From assembly GCF_000159995.1 (NCBI RefSeq), contig NZ_GG700642.1, forward strand, positions 646,395 to 710,394: a DNA stretch of 64,000 nucleotides, written 5' to 3'. The notes below the pieces were generated by a model that was given only the letters and a program-made list of their open reading frames with translations, made no database searches and was not told the DNA's origin. Position numbers and translations under genes: made by a program. Shown here in pieces: positions 8,057-15,731 of this stretch (its first letter is position 1; every line of letters begins with the position of its first letter). The DNA comes from Alloprevotella tannerae ATCC 51259. Lineage in GTDB: Bacteria > Bacteroidota > Bacteroidia > Bacteroidales > Bacteroidaceae.

Positions 8057-9166
8057 ATGGGACTTATCGAATTTAGTAAACTGCCGGTCAACAATCTTGT
8101 TGGAGCAGATTGGAAAACCTTTCAAGCAATCACCAACGGGCAAGACATAGGTAAGCACTATCGCACGAAATATCGGTTGACGAAAGCCGTCTGCCGACTC
8201 CTCTCTTTGCTGGCTCCGCTGCAGGAGAAGCGCTTCCAAAAGAAGTTGGCCGAAAAGCCGTTGGAACACGCGCCGGTTTTCATCCTTGGTCATTGGAGAA
8301 GCGGAACTACGTTTGTGCATAACGTACTCTCGTGCGACAAACATTTTGGCTACAATACGACGTATCAAACGGTCTTTCCGCATTTGATGATGTTCGGGCA
8401 GTCGTTTTTCAAACAAACGATGTCGTGGTTAATGCCTTCGCATCGGCCAACAGACAATATGGAACTGGCAGTCGACTTGCCGCAAGAGGAGGAGTTTACG
8501 ATGACGAACATGATGCCATATACGTATTACAACTTCTGGTTTTTGCCGCAGCGAATGCGCGAATATGCCGACCGCTTCTTGTGCTTCGAAAATATTAGCG
8601 AGGAGGAGCTGCGCACATTTGAGGAGACGTTCGTGAAAATCATTAAGATCAGTCTTTGGAATACGGGCGGCACGCAGTTTCTTTCAAAGAATCCGCCGCA
8701 CACGGGCCGCGTTCGCGAACTGGTACGTATGTTTCCCGACGCGAAGTTTATCTATCTGATGCGCAACCCTTACACCGTTTTTGAATCTACACGCTCTTTC
8801 TTCACCAATACGATACGCCCGCTGCAGTTGCAGGACATCGCGGAAACAGAATTGGTCGATAATATTCTCTATGTCTACGAGAAGTTGCACAGAAAGTATC
8901 AGTCGGAAAAAGCGTTCATACCTGCGGGAAATTTAGTGGAACTCCGCTTTGAAGATTTTGAAAGCAACGCCTATGCACAGACGGAGATGCTTTATCAAAA
9001 GCTGAGCATACCGGGCTGGGAAGAAGCGCAGGCGGCTATCAAACAATACACGGACGCTAAGAAAGGCTATCAAAAGAATAAATATGCGTATAAGCCGGAG
9101 ACGGTAGCGCTCGTTAATCGCCACTGGGGCGACATTGTTGAACATTGGAACTACGAAAAGTTATAG
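8057..9166 (+). CDS. PAPS-dependent sulfotransferase family protein
   Basis: A protein of 369 residues. FILGHWRSGTTFVHN (about 75-89) is the 5'-phosphosulfate loop of sulfotransferases. KFIYLMRNPYTVFESTRSFF (about 230-249) matches the 3'-phosphate-binding segment (R236, S244, S247). It would move a sulfuryl group from PAPS to an unknown acceptor, perhaps a lipid, steroid or glycan. No signal peptide is present, so it acts in the cytoplasm or at the inner membrane face. The DedA gene starts 2 bp after its stop codon. PAPS synthesis genes (cysD, cysN, cysC) and the PAP phosphatase cysQ lie in the same window. A gut Bacteroides sulfotransferase next to cysCDN is known to sulfate sterols; equivalence here is inference. 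Confidence 0.85.
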   Translation: MGLIEFSKLPVNNLVGADWKTFQAITNGQDIGKHYRTKYRLTKAVCRLLSLLAPLQEKRFQKKLAEKPLEHAPVFILGHWRSGTTFVHNVLSCDKHFGYNTTYQTVFPHLMMFGQSFFKQTMSWLMPSHRPTDNMELAVDLPQEEEFTMTNMMPYTYYNFWFLPQRMREYADRFLCFENISEEELRTFEETFVKIIKISLWNTGGTQFLSKNPPHTGRVRELVRMFPDAKFIYLMRNPYTVFESTRSFFTNTIRPLQLQDIAETELVDNILYVYEKLHRKYQSEKAFIPAGNLVELRFEDFESNAYAQTEMLYQKLSIPGWEEAQAAIKQYTDAKKGYQKNKYAYKPETVALVNRHWGDIVEHWNYEKL

Positions 9167-9168
9167 AA

Positions 9169-9858
9169 ATGGACTCTTCAGTAATCATTGCTTGGGTGTT
9201 GGCGCACCTTAATTATTGGGTCGTGGCGTTGTTTATGGCCATCGAAAGCTCGTTTATTCCTTTCCCGTCGGAAGTTGTGGTTCCGCCGGCTGCGTGGAAG
9301 GCGATGACGGATCCGGATATGAACATCGTGGGCGTCGTTATCAGTGCTACGCTCGGCGCAGACATAGGTGCTTTAATCAATTATTATCTGGCGCGATGGC
9401 TGGGGCGCCCTTTGGTCTATCGATTTGCACGCTCGCGCTTCGGCCACATACTCTTGATTGACGAAGCCGGCGTGAAGAAGGCGGAAGATTTCTTCCGCCG
9501 CCACGGAAAGGCGTCGACCTTCTTCGGGCGCTTGGTGCCGGCCGTGCGCCAATTGATCAGCATTCCGGCCGGATTAGCCGGAATGAAGCTGCGCCCCTTC
9601 CTGCTCTACACGACTTTAGGTGCGGGGGCTTGGAATACGATCTTGGCCATCATAGGATGGGCCATCTATCGCTTCACGGACCTCAAAACGCCGGAGGATG
9701 TCGTTACTTTGGCCACGAAATACAGTCACGAAATTGGCTACGTACTACTAACGGCTGCCGTTCTCATCGTTTGTTTCCTCGTTTACAAAGGCTGGAAGAA
9801 GACGCCTGAGGCGCAAGAAGACGAGAACGAAGCCGAGGAAGAGGAGAACGAGGATTAA
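9169..9858 (+). CDS. DedA family membrane protein
   Basis: A protein of 229 residues from the ATG at 9169, chosen because it lies 2 bases after the sulfotransferase stop. The N-terminal pattern ALFMAIESSFIPFPSEVVVPPAAW and the later FFRRHGKASTFFGRLVPAVRQLISIPAGLAGM are classic DedA/SNARE-associated motifs with the conserved R of FGR.VP..R. About five membrane segments follow, and the tail is very acidic (repeated E and D). DedA proteins act in undecaprenyl phosphate or phospholipid recycling across the inner membrane; the substrate here is not known. Co-transcription with the sulfotransferase could point to a lipid-linked acceptor, but this is speculative. Confidence 0.9.
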   Translation: MDSSVIIAWVLAHLNYWVVALFMAIESSFIPFPSEVVVPPAAWKAMTDPDMNIVGVVISATLGADIGALINYYLARWLGRPLVYRFARSRFGHILLIDEAGVKKAEDFFRRHGKASTFFGRLVPAVRQLISIPAGLAGMKLRPFLLYTTLGAGAWNTILAIIGWAIYRFTDLKTPEDVVTLATKYSHEIGYVLLTAAVLIVCFLVYKGWKKTPEAQEDENEAEEEENED

Positions 9859-9941
9859 GCCCGGCATTTTAAGTTACAGACATATATACATGCGTCTAAG
9901 GACGGCCGCCGCCGGACCTCGTCGGCGCAAAAACAAATCAA

Positions 9942-10838
9942 ATGAGGATAAAATCGCAGCGCATTAAGGCTGCTTCAATCATCATCGGCTGGCTTTCAAG
10001 TTTGGCGTTCGGCGCTTCAGCCCAAAATCCTGTGCAAGCAGATTCGGCGCAAACGCCGTACGACTCCGCTATTGCGGAAGCACTCTCCGGCAGCTTTATT
10101 TGCCTCTCTGCGCCGCGCACGACGGAACATCAGTGGCTGTTTAGCATAGGCGGTGAAAACTTGCTCGACACTTATCTTTCGCCCTTGGCATATAAAGGTA
10201 CGACGATGGGCACAAGTTTTCGCACCGAGCGCTTTACGCATTTCGGCGCCCAACGCTGGACGGTGCGCGCCCGATATTCGCTTCACGCAGCCTATCTCGC
10301 TTCGCCCACCGACAACGGCAAGGAATGGGACGCCTTACTTAGCGGAAGCGGCGCCCTTCTCTACAATTTTTCGCTCTATACGGGTTGGCGCTTTGCCGCG
10401 GGCGGCGCATTGGAAGGTCAAACGGGCTTTACTTACAACACGCGCAACGGAAATAATCCTGCGCAGGGACGAGCTGCAGTGGCCTTCGCCGCAACGGGAC
10501 TCGCGGAGTACACGCTCCGCGTCGGCAACAAACCGATACGCATCCGCACGGAAGCAGATTTTCCGCTGGTGGGTTTGATGTTTTCTCCCAACTATGGGCA
10601 ATCGTATTATGAGATCTTTTCGCTCGGCCACTACGACAAGAATGTGCGCGTCACGTTCCCGGGCAACGCGCCGGAGGTCCGATGGACCACCACCCTATCC
10701 TTACCTTTCCGCAAGGCCCGCTTATCCATCGGTTACGAGGCCGACATTCACCAACGCCGCGTCAACGGTTTGAAATATCACGCCTGGAATCACCGTTTTT
10801 TAATCGGATATACGCGCCATATATACGTAGTCAAATGA
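9942..10838 (+). CDS. DUF3316-like outer-membrane beta-barrel protein
   Basis: A protein of 298 residues with a signal peptide (hydrophobic 14-24, then ASAQ). The rest alternates polar and aromatic residues in strands (for example HQWLFSIGGENLLDTYLSPLAYKGTTMG), as in small outer-membrane barrels. It resembles the DUF3316 family of Bacteroidales, which has no assigned function. Its stop overlaps the start of the S41 peptidase gene (ATGA), so the two proteins are translationally coupled and probably work at the same site of the envelope. Confidence 0.68.
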   Translation: MRIKSQRIKAASIIIGWLSSLAFGASAQNPVQADSAQTPYDSAIAEALSGSFICLSAPRTTEHQWLFSIGGENLLDTYLSPLAYKGTTMGTSFRTERFTHFGAQRWTVRARYSLHAAYLASPTDNGKEWDALLSGSGALLYNFSLYTGWRFAAGGALEGQTGFTYNTRNGNNPAQGRAAVAFAATGLAEYTLRVGNKPIRIRTEADFPLVGLMFSPNYGQSYYEIFSLGHYDKNVRVTFPGNAPEVRWTTTLSLPFRKARLSIGYEADIHQRRVNGLKYHAWNHRFLIGYTRHIYVVK

Positions 10839-11917
10839 AAACACCTCTTTGTTTGCGCCATTTCTTTCCCCCTTGCGCCCTACTCCGCCGCCGTTTGCGC
10901 CCACTCGCCTCCGCCGGATTGTGGCTTTTACTTGCTTTCACGCCGGCGGGCTGCGTTACGGAGGAAGTACCTTCCGATACGCGCCGCGGCAACTTTGAAT
11001 CCTGCTGGAAGACGTTGGATGAACATTATTGCTTTTTTGAAGAGAAGCAAAAAAGCTTTGGTTTGGATTGGAATGAGGTCCACGCCCGCTACACGCCGAT
11101 GATCAATGAGCGAATGACGTCGCGCCAATTATTTGAAGTGTTGGGAAAAATGGTCAACGAACTCCGCGATGGGCACGTCAACCTCTCGGCGGCGCACAAC
11201 GTGAATCGCTACGGCGCTTGGTACGACAATTTTCCGATGAACTTCAGCGATTCTCTGCTGCATAAATACTTGGGGCGCGCCGACGAGTACTACGTAGGCA
11301 GTTCGTTGGCCTATCGTGTGCTCGACGACAACATAGGTTACGTCCGCTGCAGTACGTTCGACTACGCCTTTGGCAATGGAAATCTGTCAGAAATGTTGAA
11401 AACGCTCGGCCCTTGCCGCGGATTGATCATAGACGTGCGCAGCAACGGCGGCGGAATGCTGACCTCGGCGGAGCAATTGGCTTCACTTTTTTTCAACGAG
11501 CCTATGGTGCGCGCTTTTATACAGCACAAAACGGGCAAAGGACACAAAGATTTCTCCGCGATGCGCCCCATCACCATCCGCCCCTTCGCAGGTCTGCGCT
11601 GGCAGAAGAAAGTTTGCATCCTCACCAACCGACGCACGTTCAGCGCCGCCAATAGTTTTGTAGCCTTTCTTAAAGGTTTGCCGAACGTAACGGTTGTAGG
11701 CGATCAGACGGGGGGCGGCGCCGGACTGCCTTTCAATGCAGAATTGCCCAACGGGTGGCATTTGCGCTTCTCCGCCTGCCCAATGTATGATGCCGAAGGC
11801 CTATCGACCGAAGGCGGCATCCGTCCGGACGTCAAAGTCGACATAAGTTCGGCCGACTACGCCCGCAGTTACGATACGATCATCGAGCGTGCGCGGGCCC
11901 TACTTCGCGAACAATAG
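10835..11917 (+). CDS. S41 family peptidase, lipoprotein
   Basis: A protein of 360 residues. The start at 10835 overlaps the previous stop (ATGA) and gives a normal lipoprotein signal ending in TPAGC (lipid-modified C40). A helical N-terminal part is followed by the S41 core: GLIIDVRSNGGGMLT (197-210) is the conserved strand and loop, and TNRRTFSAANSF (264-275) carries the predicted nucleophile S270. No PDZ domain is obvious between about 110 and 170. It is expected in the periplasm or on the cell surface, cutting unfolded or tail-marked proteins. The frame extends 51 codons upstream, but that part lies inside the DUF3316 gene. The last 38 bp overlap the convergent membrane-protein gene. Confidence 0.85.
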   Translation: MKTPLCLRHFFPPCALLRRRLRPLASAGLWLLLAFTPAGCVTEEVPSDTRRGNFESCWKTLDEHYCFFEEKQKSFGLDWNEVHARYTPMINERMTSRQLFEVLGKMVNELRDGHVNLSAAHNVNRYGAWYDNFPMNFSDSLLHKYLGRADEYYVGSSLAYRVLDDNIGYVRCSTFDYAFGNGNLSEMLKTLGPCRGLIIDVRSNGGGMLTSAEQLASLFFNEPMVRAFIQHKTGKGHKDFSAMRPITIRPFAGLRWQKKVCILTNRRTFSAANSFVAFLKGLPNVTVVGDQTGGGAGLPFNAELPNGWHLRFSACPMYDAEGLSTEGGIRPDVKVDISSADYARSYDTIIERARALLREQ

Positions 11918-12305
11918 CCAGCGCCTTTGGTTTTAAGGTTGCCGGCAATTGGATGCCGCGTTTGTGCAGTGAGCGTAGCCAGCCGTGCACGTCCGTTTTC
12001 AGCATCGTATCCAGCACTTCTGCAAAAGCAGCTGTCTGTTCAGCCGTATATTGATCCGAACGAATGCCTTTGAAAACGTCTAATTCCTCATCGTCATAAT
12101 ACTCTGCCGGTTCCTGAGGCGCAGCGAGCGCACAGTTCATCGTGCATACATCCGTCAAGCCGCAAGCCGCCCGCTGCGGCTGCTGCGTTTTCGGCTCCGA
12201 AGGTGCATTTTCGCTCCGCCCGCGCCTTTGTTTGTAATAATCATATAAGCCAAACAAAGCCGCAAAACCGAAGAGCGCCAGCAAAGCATATAGAAGTACG
12301 GTCAT
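11880..12305 (-). CDS. Small membrane-anchored protein, unknown role
   Basis: A protein of 141 residues from the ATG at 12305, which overlaps the aroA stop (ATGA). A longer frame extends upstream but only inside aroA. Residues 1-20 (MTVLLYALLALFGFAALFGLYDYY) form one membrane helix. A basic linker and a short cysteine-bearing segment (CGLTDVCTMNC) follow, then an acidic YYDDEELDVFKG.RSDQYT segment and a helical C-terminus (LDTMLKTDVHGWLRSLHKRGIQLP). I recall similar proteins encoded after aroA in other Bacteroidales; no function is known to me. The C-X5-C-X3-C spacing could bind a metal, but that is a guess. Confidence 0.7.
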   Translation of the reverse strand: MTVLLYALLALFGFAALFGLYDYYKQRRGRSENAPSEPKTQQPQRAACGLTDVCTMNCALAAPQEPAEYYDDEELDVFKGIRSDQYTAEQTAAFAEVLDTMLKTDVHGWLRSLHKRGIQLPATLKPKALAIVREVGPAHAR

Positions 12306-13525
12306 TTCAACAAAGATTGGAGGGCTTCCCAAAAGCCCGGGTAAGACTTGTTCACAACTGCCGGCTCGGCAATCTGAAGACCGGGAAAGCGCAAGGCGCA
12401 AGGGGCAAAGGCCAATGCCATGCGATGGTCCTCATACGTAGCCACGGGCTGCAAGTGTGCAGGCGCGGAAGCGTAAGTCACGGAGCGGATGGATTCATCG
12501 TTTTCTACCGCCACGGTTATTCCCAGTTTGTCCAACTCCCTCGCCAAAGCGGCTAAGCGGTCGGTCTCTTTGATGCGCAGGGTCTGCAAACCCGTGAAGC
12601 GGAACGGGCGTTGCAAAGCGGCACACGCCACCACGAGCGACTGCGCCAAGTCGGGCTGTCCGCTCAGGTCAAATACGATTGCGCCCGACTGCATCTCCGT
12701 TTTTTCCAACACAGCCCCCTCGGCGCAAAAGGTCGTTTTGACGCCCAAGGGCAAGAAATAATCTTGCACGCGCGCATCCCCCTGCCACGTCTCCTCGCGC
12801 AGACCGCGCAAGAGCAGGCGGGCGGCGGGGTCGGTCGCTAAAGCGACAGTTTCGTACCAGCAAGCCGCACTGCTCCAATCGATTTCCACCCGATACCGGG
12901 CCGTCGATTGATAAGGCGCAGGCGCTACGATGAGCGTATCTTCCGCCTCCCATCCGGCTTGGGCGCCAAAGTGGCGCATCAGGGCCAAAGTCATATTGAT
13001 GTAGGGGCGCGATACGATGGTTCCCTCCAAGCGGAGGCGCAGCGAACTTGATAAATAAGGGGCAATGAGTAAGAGTGCCGAAACATACTGCGAACTTACA
13101 CTACCCGATAAGTGCAAACAGCCGCCGCGAAGCTGCCGCCCACGAATTCGCAAGGGCGGAAAGCCTTCCTTTTCCGTGTAATCTATGTCAGCACCGAGGC
13201 TGCGGAGCGCCTCTACAAGCGGACCTATGGGCCGTTGCTTCATTCTTTCGCTCCCCGTAAGGCAGTGCGCTCCGCCGCTGGCGGCATAATAAGCCGTCAG
13301 GAAGCGCATCGCCGTACCTGCCCCTCGTATGTCGACCTGCGCGGCCGACGTTTGCAGTGCTTGCGCCAACAGGCGCGTATCTTCAGCTTGCGAAAGGCCC
13401 TGCAGCGTATAATCTCCATCCGCCAAGGCCGCGATGATGAGTGCCCGATTGCTCAAACTCTTTGAGCCGGACAAGTCTACGCTCCCGCGCAACGTGGATG
13501 GGAAGTATAAAGGATCAGTAACCAT
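12302..13525 (-). CDS. aroA: 3-phosphoshikimate 1-carboxyvinyltransferase (EPSP synthase)
   Basis: A protein of 407 residues. It joins phosphoenolpyruvate to shikimate 3-phosphate in the aromatic amino-acid pathway. SGSKSLSNRALIIAAL (about 19-34) is the substrate-binding motif, GAGTAMRFLTAYYA (about 68-81) the PEP-binding loop, and RIKETDRLAALARELDKLG (about 335-353) and EDHRMALAFA (about 377-386) hold catalytic residues. It is somewhat shorter than the usual 425-440, as is common in Bacteroidales. A minus-strand TATTTTTG box at 13547-13540 could be its promoter. The small membrane-protein gene follows with a 4 bp overlap. Confidence 0.94.
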   Translation of the reverse strand: MVTDPLYFPSTLRGSVDLSGSKSLSNRALIIAALADGDYTLQGLSQAEDTRLLAQALQTSAAQVDIRGAGTAMRFLTAYYAASGGAHCLTGSERMKQRPIGPLVEALRSLGADIDYTEKEGFPPLRIRGRQLRGGCLHLSGSVSSQYVSALLLIAPYLSSSLRLRLEGTIVSRPYINMTLALMRHFGAQAGWEAEDTLIVAPAPYQSTARYRVEIDWSSAACWYETVALATDPAARLLLRGLREETWQGDARVQDYFLPLGVKTTFCAEGAVLEKTEMQSGAIVFDLSGQPDLAQSLVVACAALQRPFRFTGLQTLRIKETDRLAALARELDKLGITVAVENDESIRSVTYASAPAHLQPVATYEDHRMALAFAPCALRFPGLQIAEPAVVNKSYPGFWEALQSLLK

Positions 13526-13539
13526 ACGCTAACAATGGG

Positions 13540-13547
13540 CAAAAATA
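13540..13547 (-). promoter_or_regulatory. Probable -7 box of aroA
   Basis: TATTTTTG on the minus strand matches TAnnTTTG and lies 15 bases before the ATG. No TTTG stands at the usual 20 bp upstream, so support is moderate. Confidence 0.45.
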
Positions 13548-13688
13548 CAGATAAATTGCGAAACTGTGGGTGCAAAAGCCGAAGAGCCGCGATCTCGGTC
13601 AGCGTTGCACGGCATGGCGTTTGATTTTGGAGAAACGAAAAGTGGGCGAAAAGCGCGCCCATCCCGCCTATTGCGCTTACGCTCGTGA

Positions 13689-13754
13689 GGTGAAACCTTT
13701 TTTATCACGAAATGAAGCCTTTTTTATCACGAGCGCAAACCTTTGTTGTCGTGA
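13689..13754. repeat. 22 bp period array, family B, locus 1
   Basis: Three contiguous 22 bp units start at 13689, 13711 and 13733. They share AAACCTTTTTTATCACGA or a close form; the last ends in TCGTGA, the reverse complement of TCACGA. Partial units flank both ends. Related arrays are at 37981 and 57249. The surrounding gap (13526-13948) otherwise holds the aroA promoter and the ric terminator. Confidence 0.88.
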
Positions 13755-13867
13755 TAAAAAACTCAGCTGTTGCGCCGGGAGCCGTTTGTTGCGCACGGCG
13801 CGCCGTAAAAAAGTCAACATCGGAGTGTGCCTTTCAAGACGTCACCTTCGCCTTTCGCCGCGCAATT

Positions 13868-13903
13868 AAAAAAACGGCGGAGCACCTTGCAAGACTCCGC
13901 CGT
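13868..13903 (-). terminator. Terminator of ric
   Basis: ACGGCGGAG and CTCCGCCGT form a perfect 9 bp stem. On the minus strand it is followed by seven T residues. It begins about 45 bases after the ric stop codon. Confidence 0.88.
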
Positions 13904-13948
13904 TCGCCTCTGCCCCTTTCCGAAGAAAAGGACTGAAAGCCCGTATAT

Positions 13949-14683
13949 TCAGGCCACAGATGCCGCCTCGACGGCTATGGCATCCGGGAAAATGATGTTG
14001 TTTTCCAAATGGATGTGCTCGTGCAGATTGGCCTCGAAAGTCTTAATCTTGTCGAGCAAAAGCCGATAAGAGGCACACGCGTCAGCCGGCGCGGTATAGT
14101 TGTTCGTCAGCGCCGCAATGTGGCGATAACGCTCACCCTCGCCGTCGTGTTCCGCCTCCATCACGTTGATAGGCATAGCTATCGAGCCGCAATGGAAAGG
14201 CATCGGGCGCTCGCCCCGCGCGATGGCTGCATACATTTCATACATGTAGGGGAACAATACCTGCTCTTCTTTCTGCAAATGCTCCTCAAGTGCTTCCAAA
14301 GAGCCTTCGAGCAGCCGCGCAACTTCGTGCAACTCGGGATGATTTTCAGCATGAACCTGCTCAACCTTGTGCATCAGCGAAAGCATCTCAGGGCCGTCGC
14401 GACGAATGCCGCGATGATGGATCTTCAAGACGTAATCTATCAATAAATCCGTCGGCCATTGCTTAAAATCGGGGGACGTTCCCGGCTGCGCATGCAAGCC
14501 ATCAAGTGCGGCAGCTACACGCTCAGGATCGGCATTGGCCTTGCCGACCGCCTCCAGATAGTTGTCAGCGCCGTGACAACAGAAATCGACTCCAAAATGA
14601 TGAAACACGTCAGCCGCAGCATAGTTGTCAGCCACGATTTCGCCTACCGTTCGCGAAGCATACTTGGAAATGTTTTGTTTCAT
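13949..14683 (-). CDS. ric: Iron-sulfur cluster repair di-iron protein
   Basis: A protein of 244 residues. The N-terminal ScdA_N/DUF542 domain (about 8-60) carries VFHHFGVDFCCHG with C35 and C36. A hemerythrin-like domain with several spaced histidines follows (HHRGI, HAENHPELHEV, EEHLQKEEQVLFPYM, EAEHDGEG, HEHIHLENNIIFP), giving ligands for a di-iron site. RIC/YtfE/ScdA proteins restore Fe-S clusters damaged by nitric oxide or oxidants in the cytoplasm. It stands alone, with a TACCTTTG box at 14719-14712 and a strong terminator. That fits an anaerobe facing host nitrosative stress. Confidence 0.93.
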   Translation of the reverse strand: MKQNISKYASRTVGEIVADNYAAADVFHHFGVDFCCHGADNYLEAVGKANADPERVAAALDGLHAQPGTSPDFKQWPTDLLIDYVLKIHHRGIRRDGPEMLSLMHKVEQVHAENHPELHEVARLLEGSLEALEEHLQKEEQVLFPYMYEMYAAIARGERPMPFHCGSIAMPINVMEAEHDGEGERYRHIAALTNNYTAPADACASYRLLLDKIKTFEANLHEHIHLENNIIFPDAIAVEAASVA

Positions 14684-14711
14684 TGTTAACCTCCTTATCT
14701 TTATTTGCCGG

Positions 14712-14719
14712 CAAAGGTA
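14712..14719 (-). promoter_or_regulatory. -7 box of ric
   Basis: TACCTTTG on the minus strand, 28 bases before the ATG. A TTTG at -33 is not visible, which may mean activator dependence. Confidence 0.55.
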
Positions 14720-14864
14720 TTGGCTGCGCGACCGGCTGAGCGTAACATAAGTAACGCACCCTTATATTTTAATGTTTATTTACTGTTTTCGCATTGTGCG
14801 CGAAAATCTTCCGTTAAAAGCCGAAGAATCAGCAGAGAAAGGGCGATAATACCACGTCATTGGC

Positions 14865-14895
14865 TTGGTTTTTTGTTAAGTTTGAGTTAATTTTG
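14865..14895 (+). promoter_or_regulatory. Promoter of cysQ and the permease
   Basis: TTG (14865-14867), 20 bp, TAATTTTG (14888-14895). The cysQ ATG follows 22 bases later. Confidence 0.75.
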
Positions 14896-14917
14896 CGGAA
14901 CCAAAAAACCATTCATT

Positions 14918-15730
14918 ATGTACAATCCGACCGGTTTCCTGCGCGCGGCTCTTCCGGCTGCGCTTGAAGCAGGTAAAGCTATATTGGAGATTTATGCTCA
15001 ACCCACTGAAGGTTGGGAAATAGAAGAGAAAGCAGACCATACGCCACTCACGCTTGCCGACCGACGCGCCAACGATATTATCATGCGACACTTGCACGCC
15101 ACGGGACACCCCATTCTGAGCGAAGAAGGGCCACTTCCCGACTATGAAGAGCGTAAGAATTGGCCGGGCCTTTGGGTCGTGGATCCGCTGGATGGGACTT
15201 CGGAATTTCTAAAACGTAATGACGAATTTACAGTCAACATCGCCTGGGTGCAAGACGGACGCCCGATGGCCGGCGTCATCTACTTGCCGGTAACACATAC
15301 GCTTTATTTCGGTATGGAGGGGATGGGGGCATTCAAAGTGGGCGACGTGACCGTCGCTAAATCAGAAGAGGAACTTATTCGTGCAGCGCAACGCTTGCCC
15401 ATTGAAAAGCAACACGAGGGTTTCGTGGTTGTAGCGTCGCGCTCTCACCTCTCCGGCGAAACGGAGGCTTACATAGACTTGCTGCGCAAAGACCATCCGG
15501 ACTTGTCTTTAATATCTGCGGGCAGTTCGATGAAACTCTGCCGCGTGGCAGAGGGATCGGCCGACGTCTATCCGCGCTTCGCGCCTACGATGGAATGGGA
15601 CACGGCAGCCGGCGATGCGATCGTAAGGGCCGCCGGCGGAGAGGTGGTCGACACGGAACGCCACCAGCCGCTCGTCTATAACAAGGCCGATCTGCGCAAT
15701 CCTGATTTTATCGTAACTTGCAAGAGCTGA
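14918..15730 (+). CDS. cysQ: 3'(2'),5'-bisphosphate nucleotidase
   Basis: A protein of 270 residues of the inositol monophosphatase superfamily. It converts PAP, left over after PAPS use, to AMP. Metal-site motifs: ILSEEG (66-71) and WVVDPLDGTSEFLKR (86-100, with D89, D92, G93, T94), then EWDTAAGDAIVRAAGG near 227-242. The start follows a good promoter. The permease gene begins 1 base after its stop codon. Its presence beside cysCDN and a sulfotransferase in one window supports turnover of PAPS. Confidence 0.94.
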   Translation: MYNPTGFLRAALPAALEAGKAILEIYAQPTEGWEIEEKADHTPLTLADRRANDIIMRHLHATGHPILSEEGPLPDYEERKNWPGLWVVDPLDGTSEFLKRNDEFTVNIAWVQDGRPMAGVIYLPVTHTLYFGMEGMGAFKVGDVTVAKSEEELIRAAQRLPIEKQHEGFVVVASRSHLSGETEAYIDLLRKDHPDLSLISAGSSMKLCRVAEGSADVYPRFAPTMEWDTAAGDAIVRAAGGEVVDTERHQPLVYNKADLRNPDFIVTCKS

Positions 15731-15731
15731 T

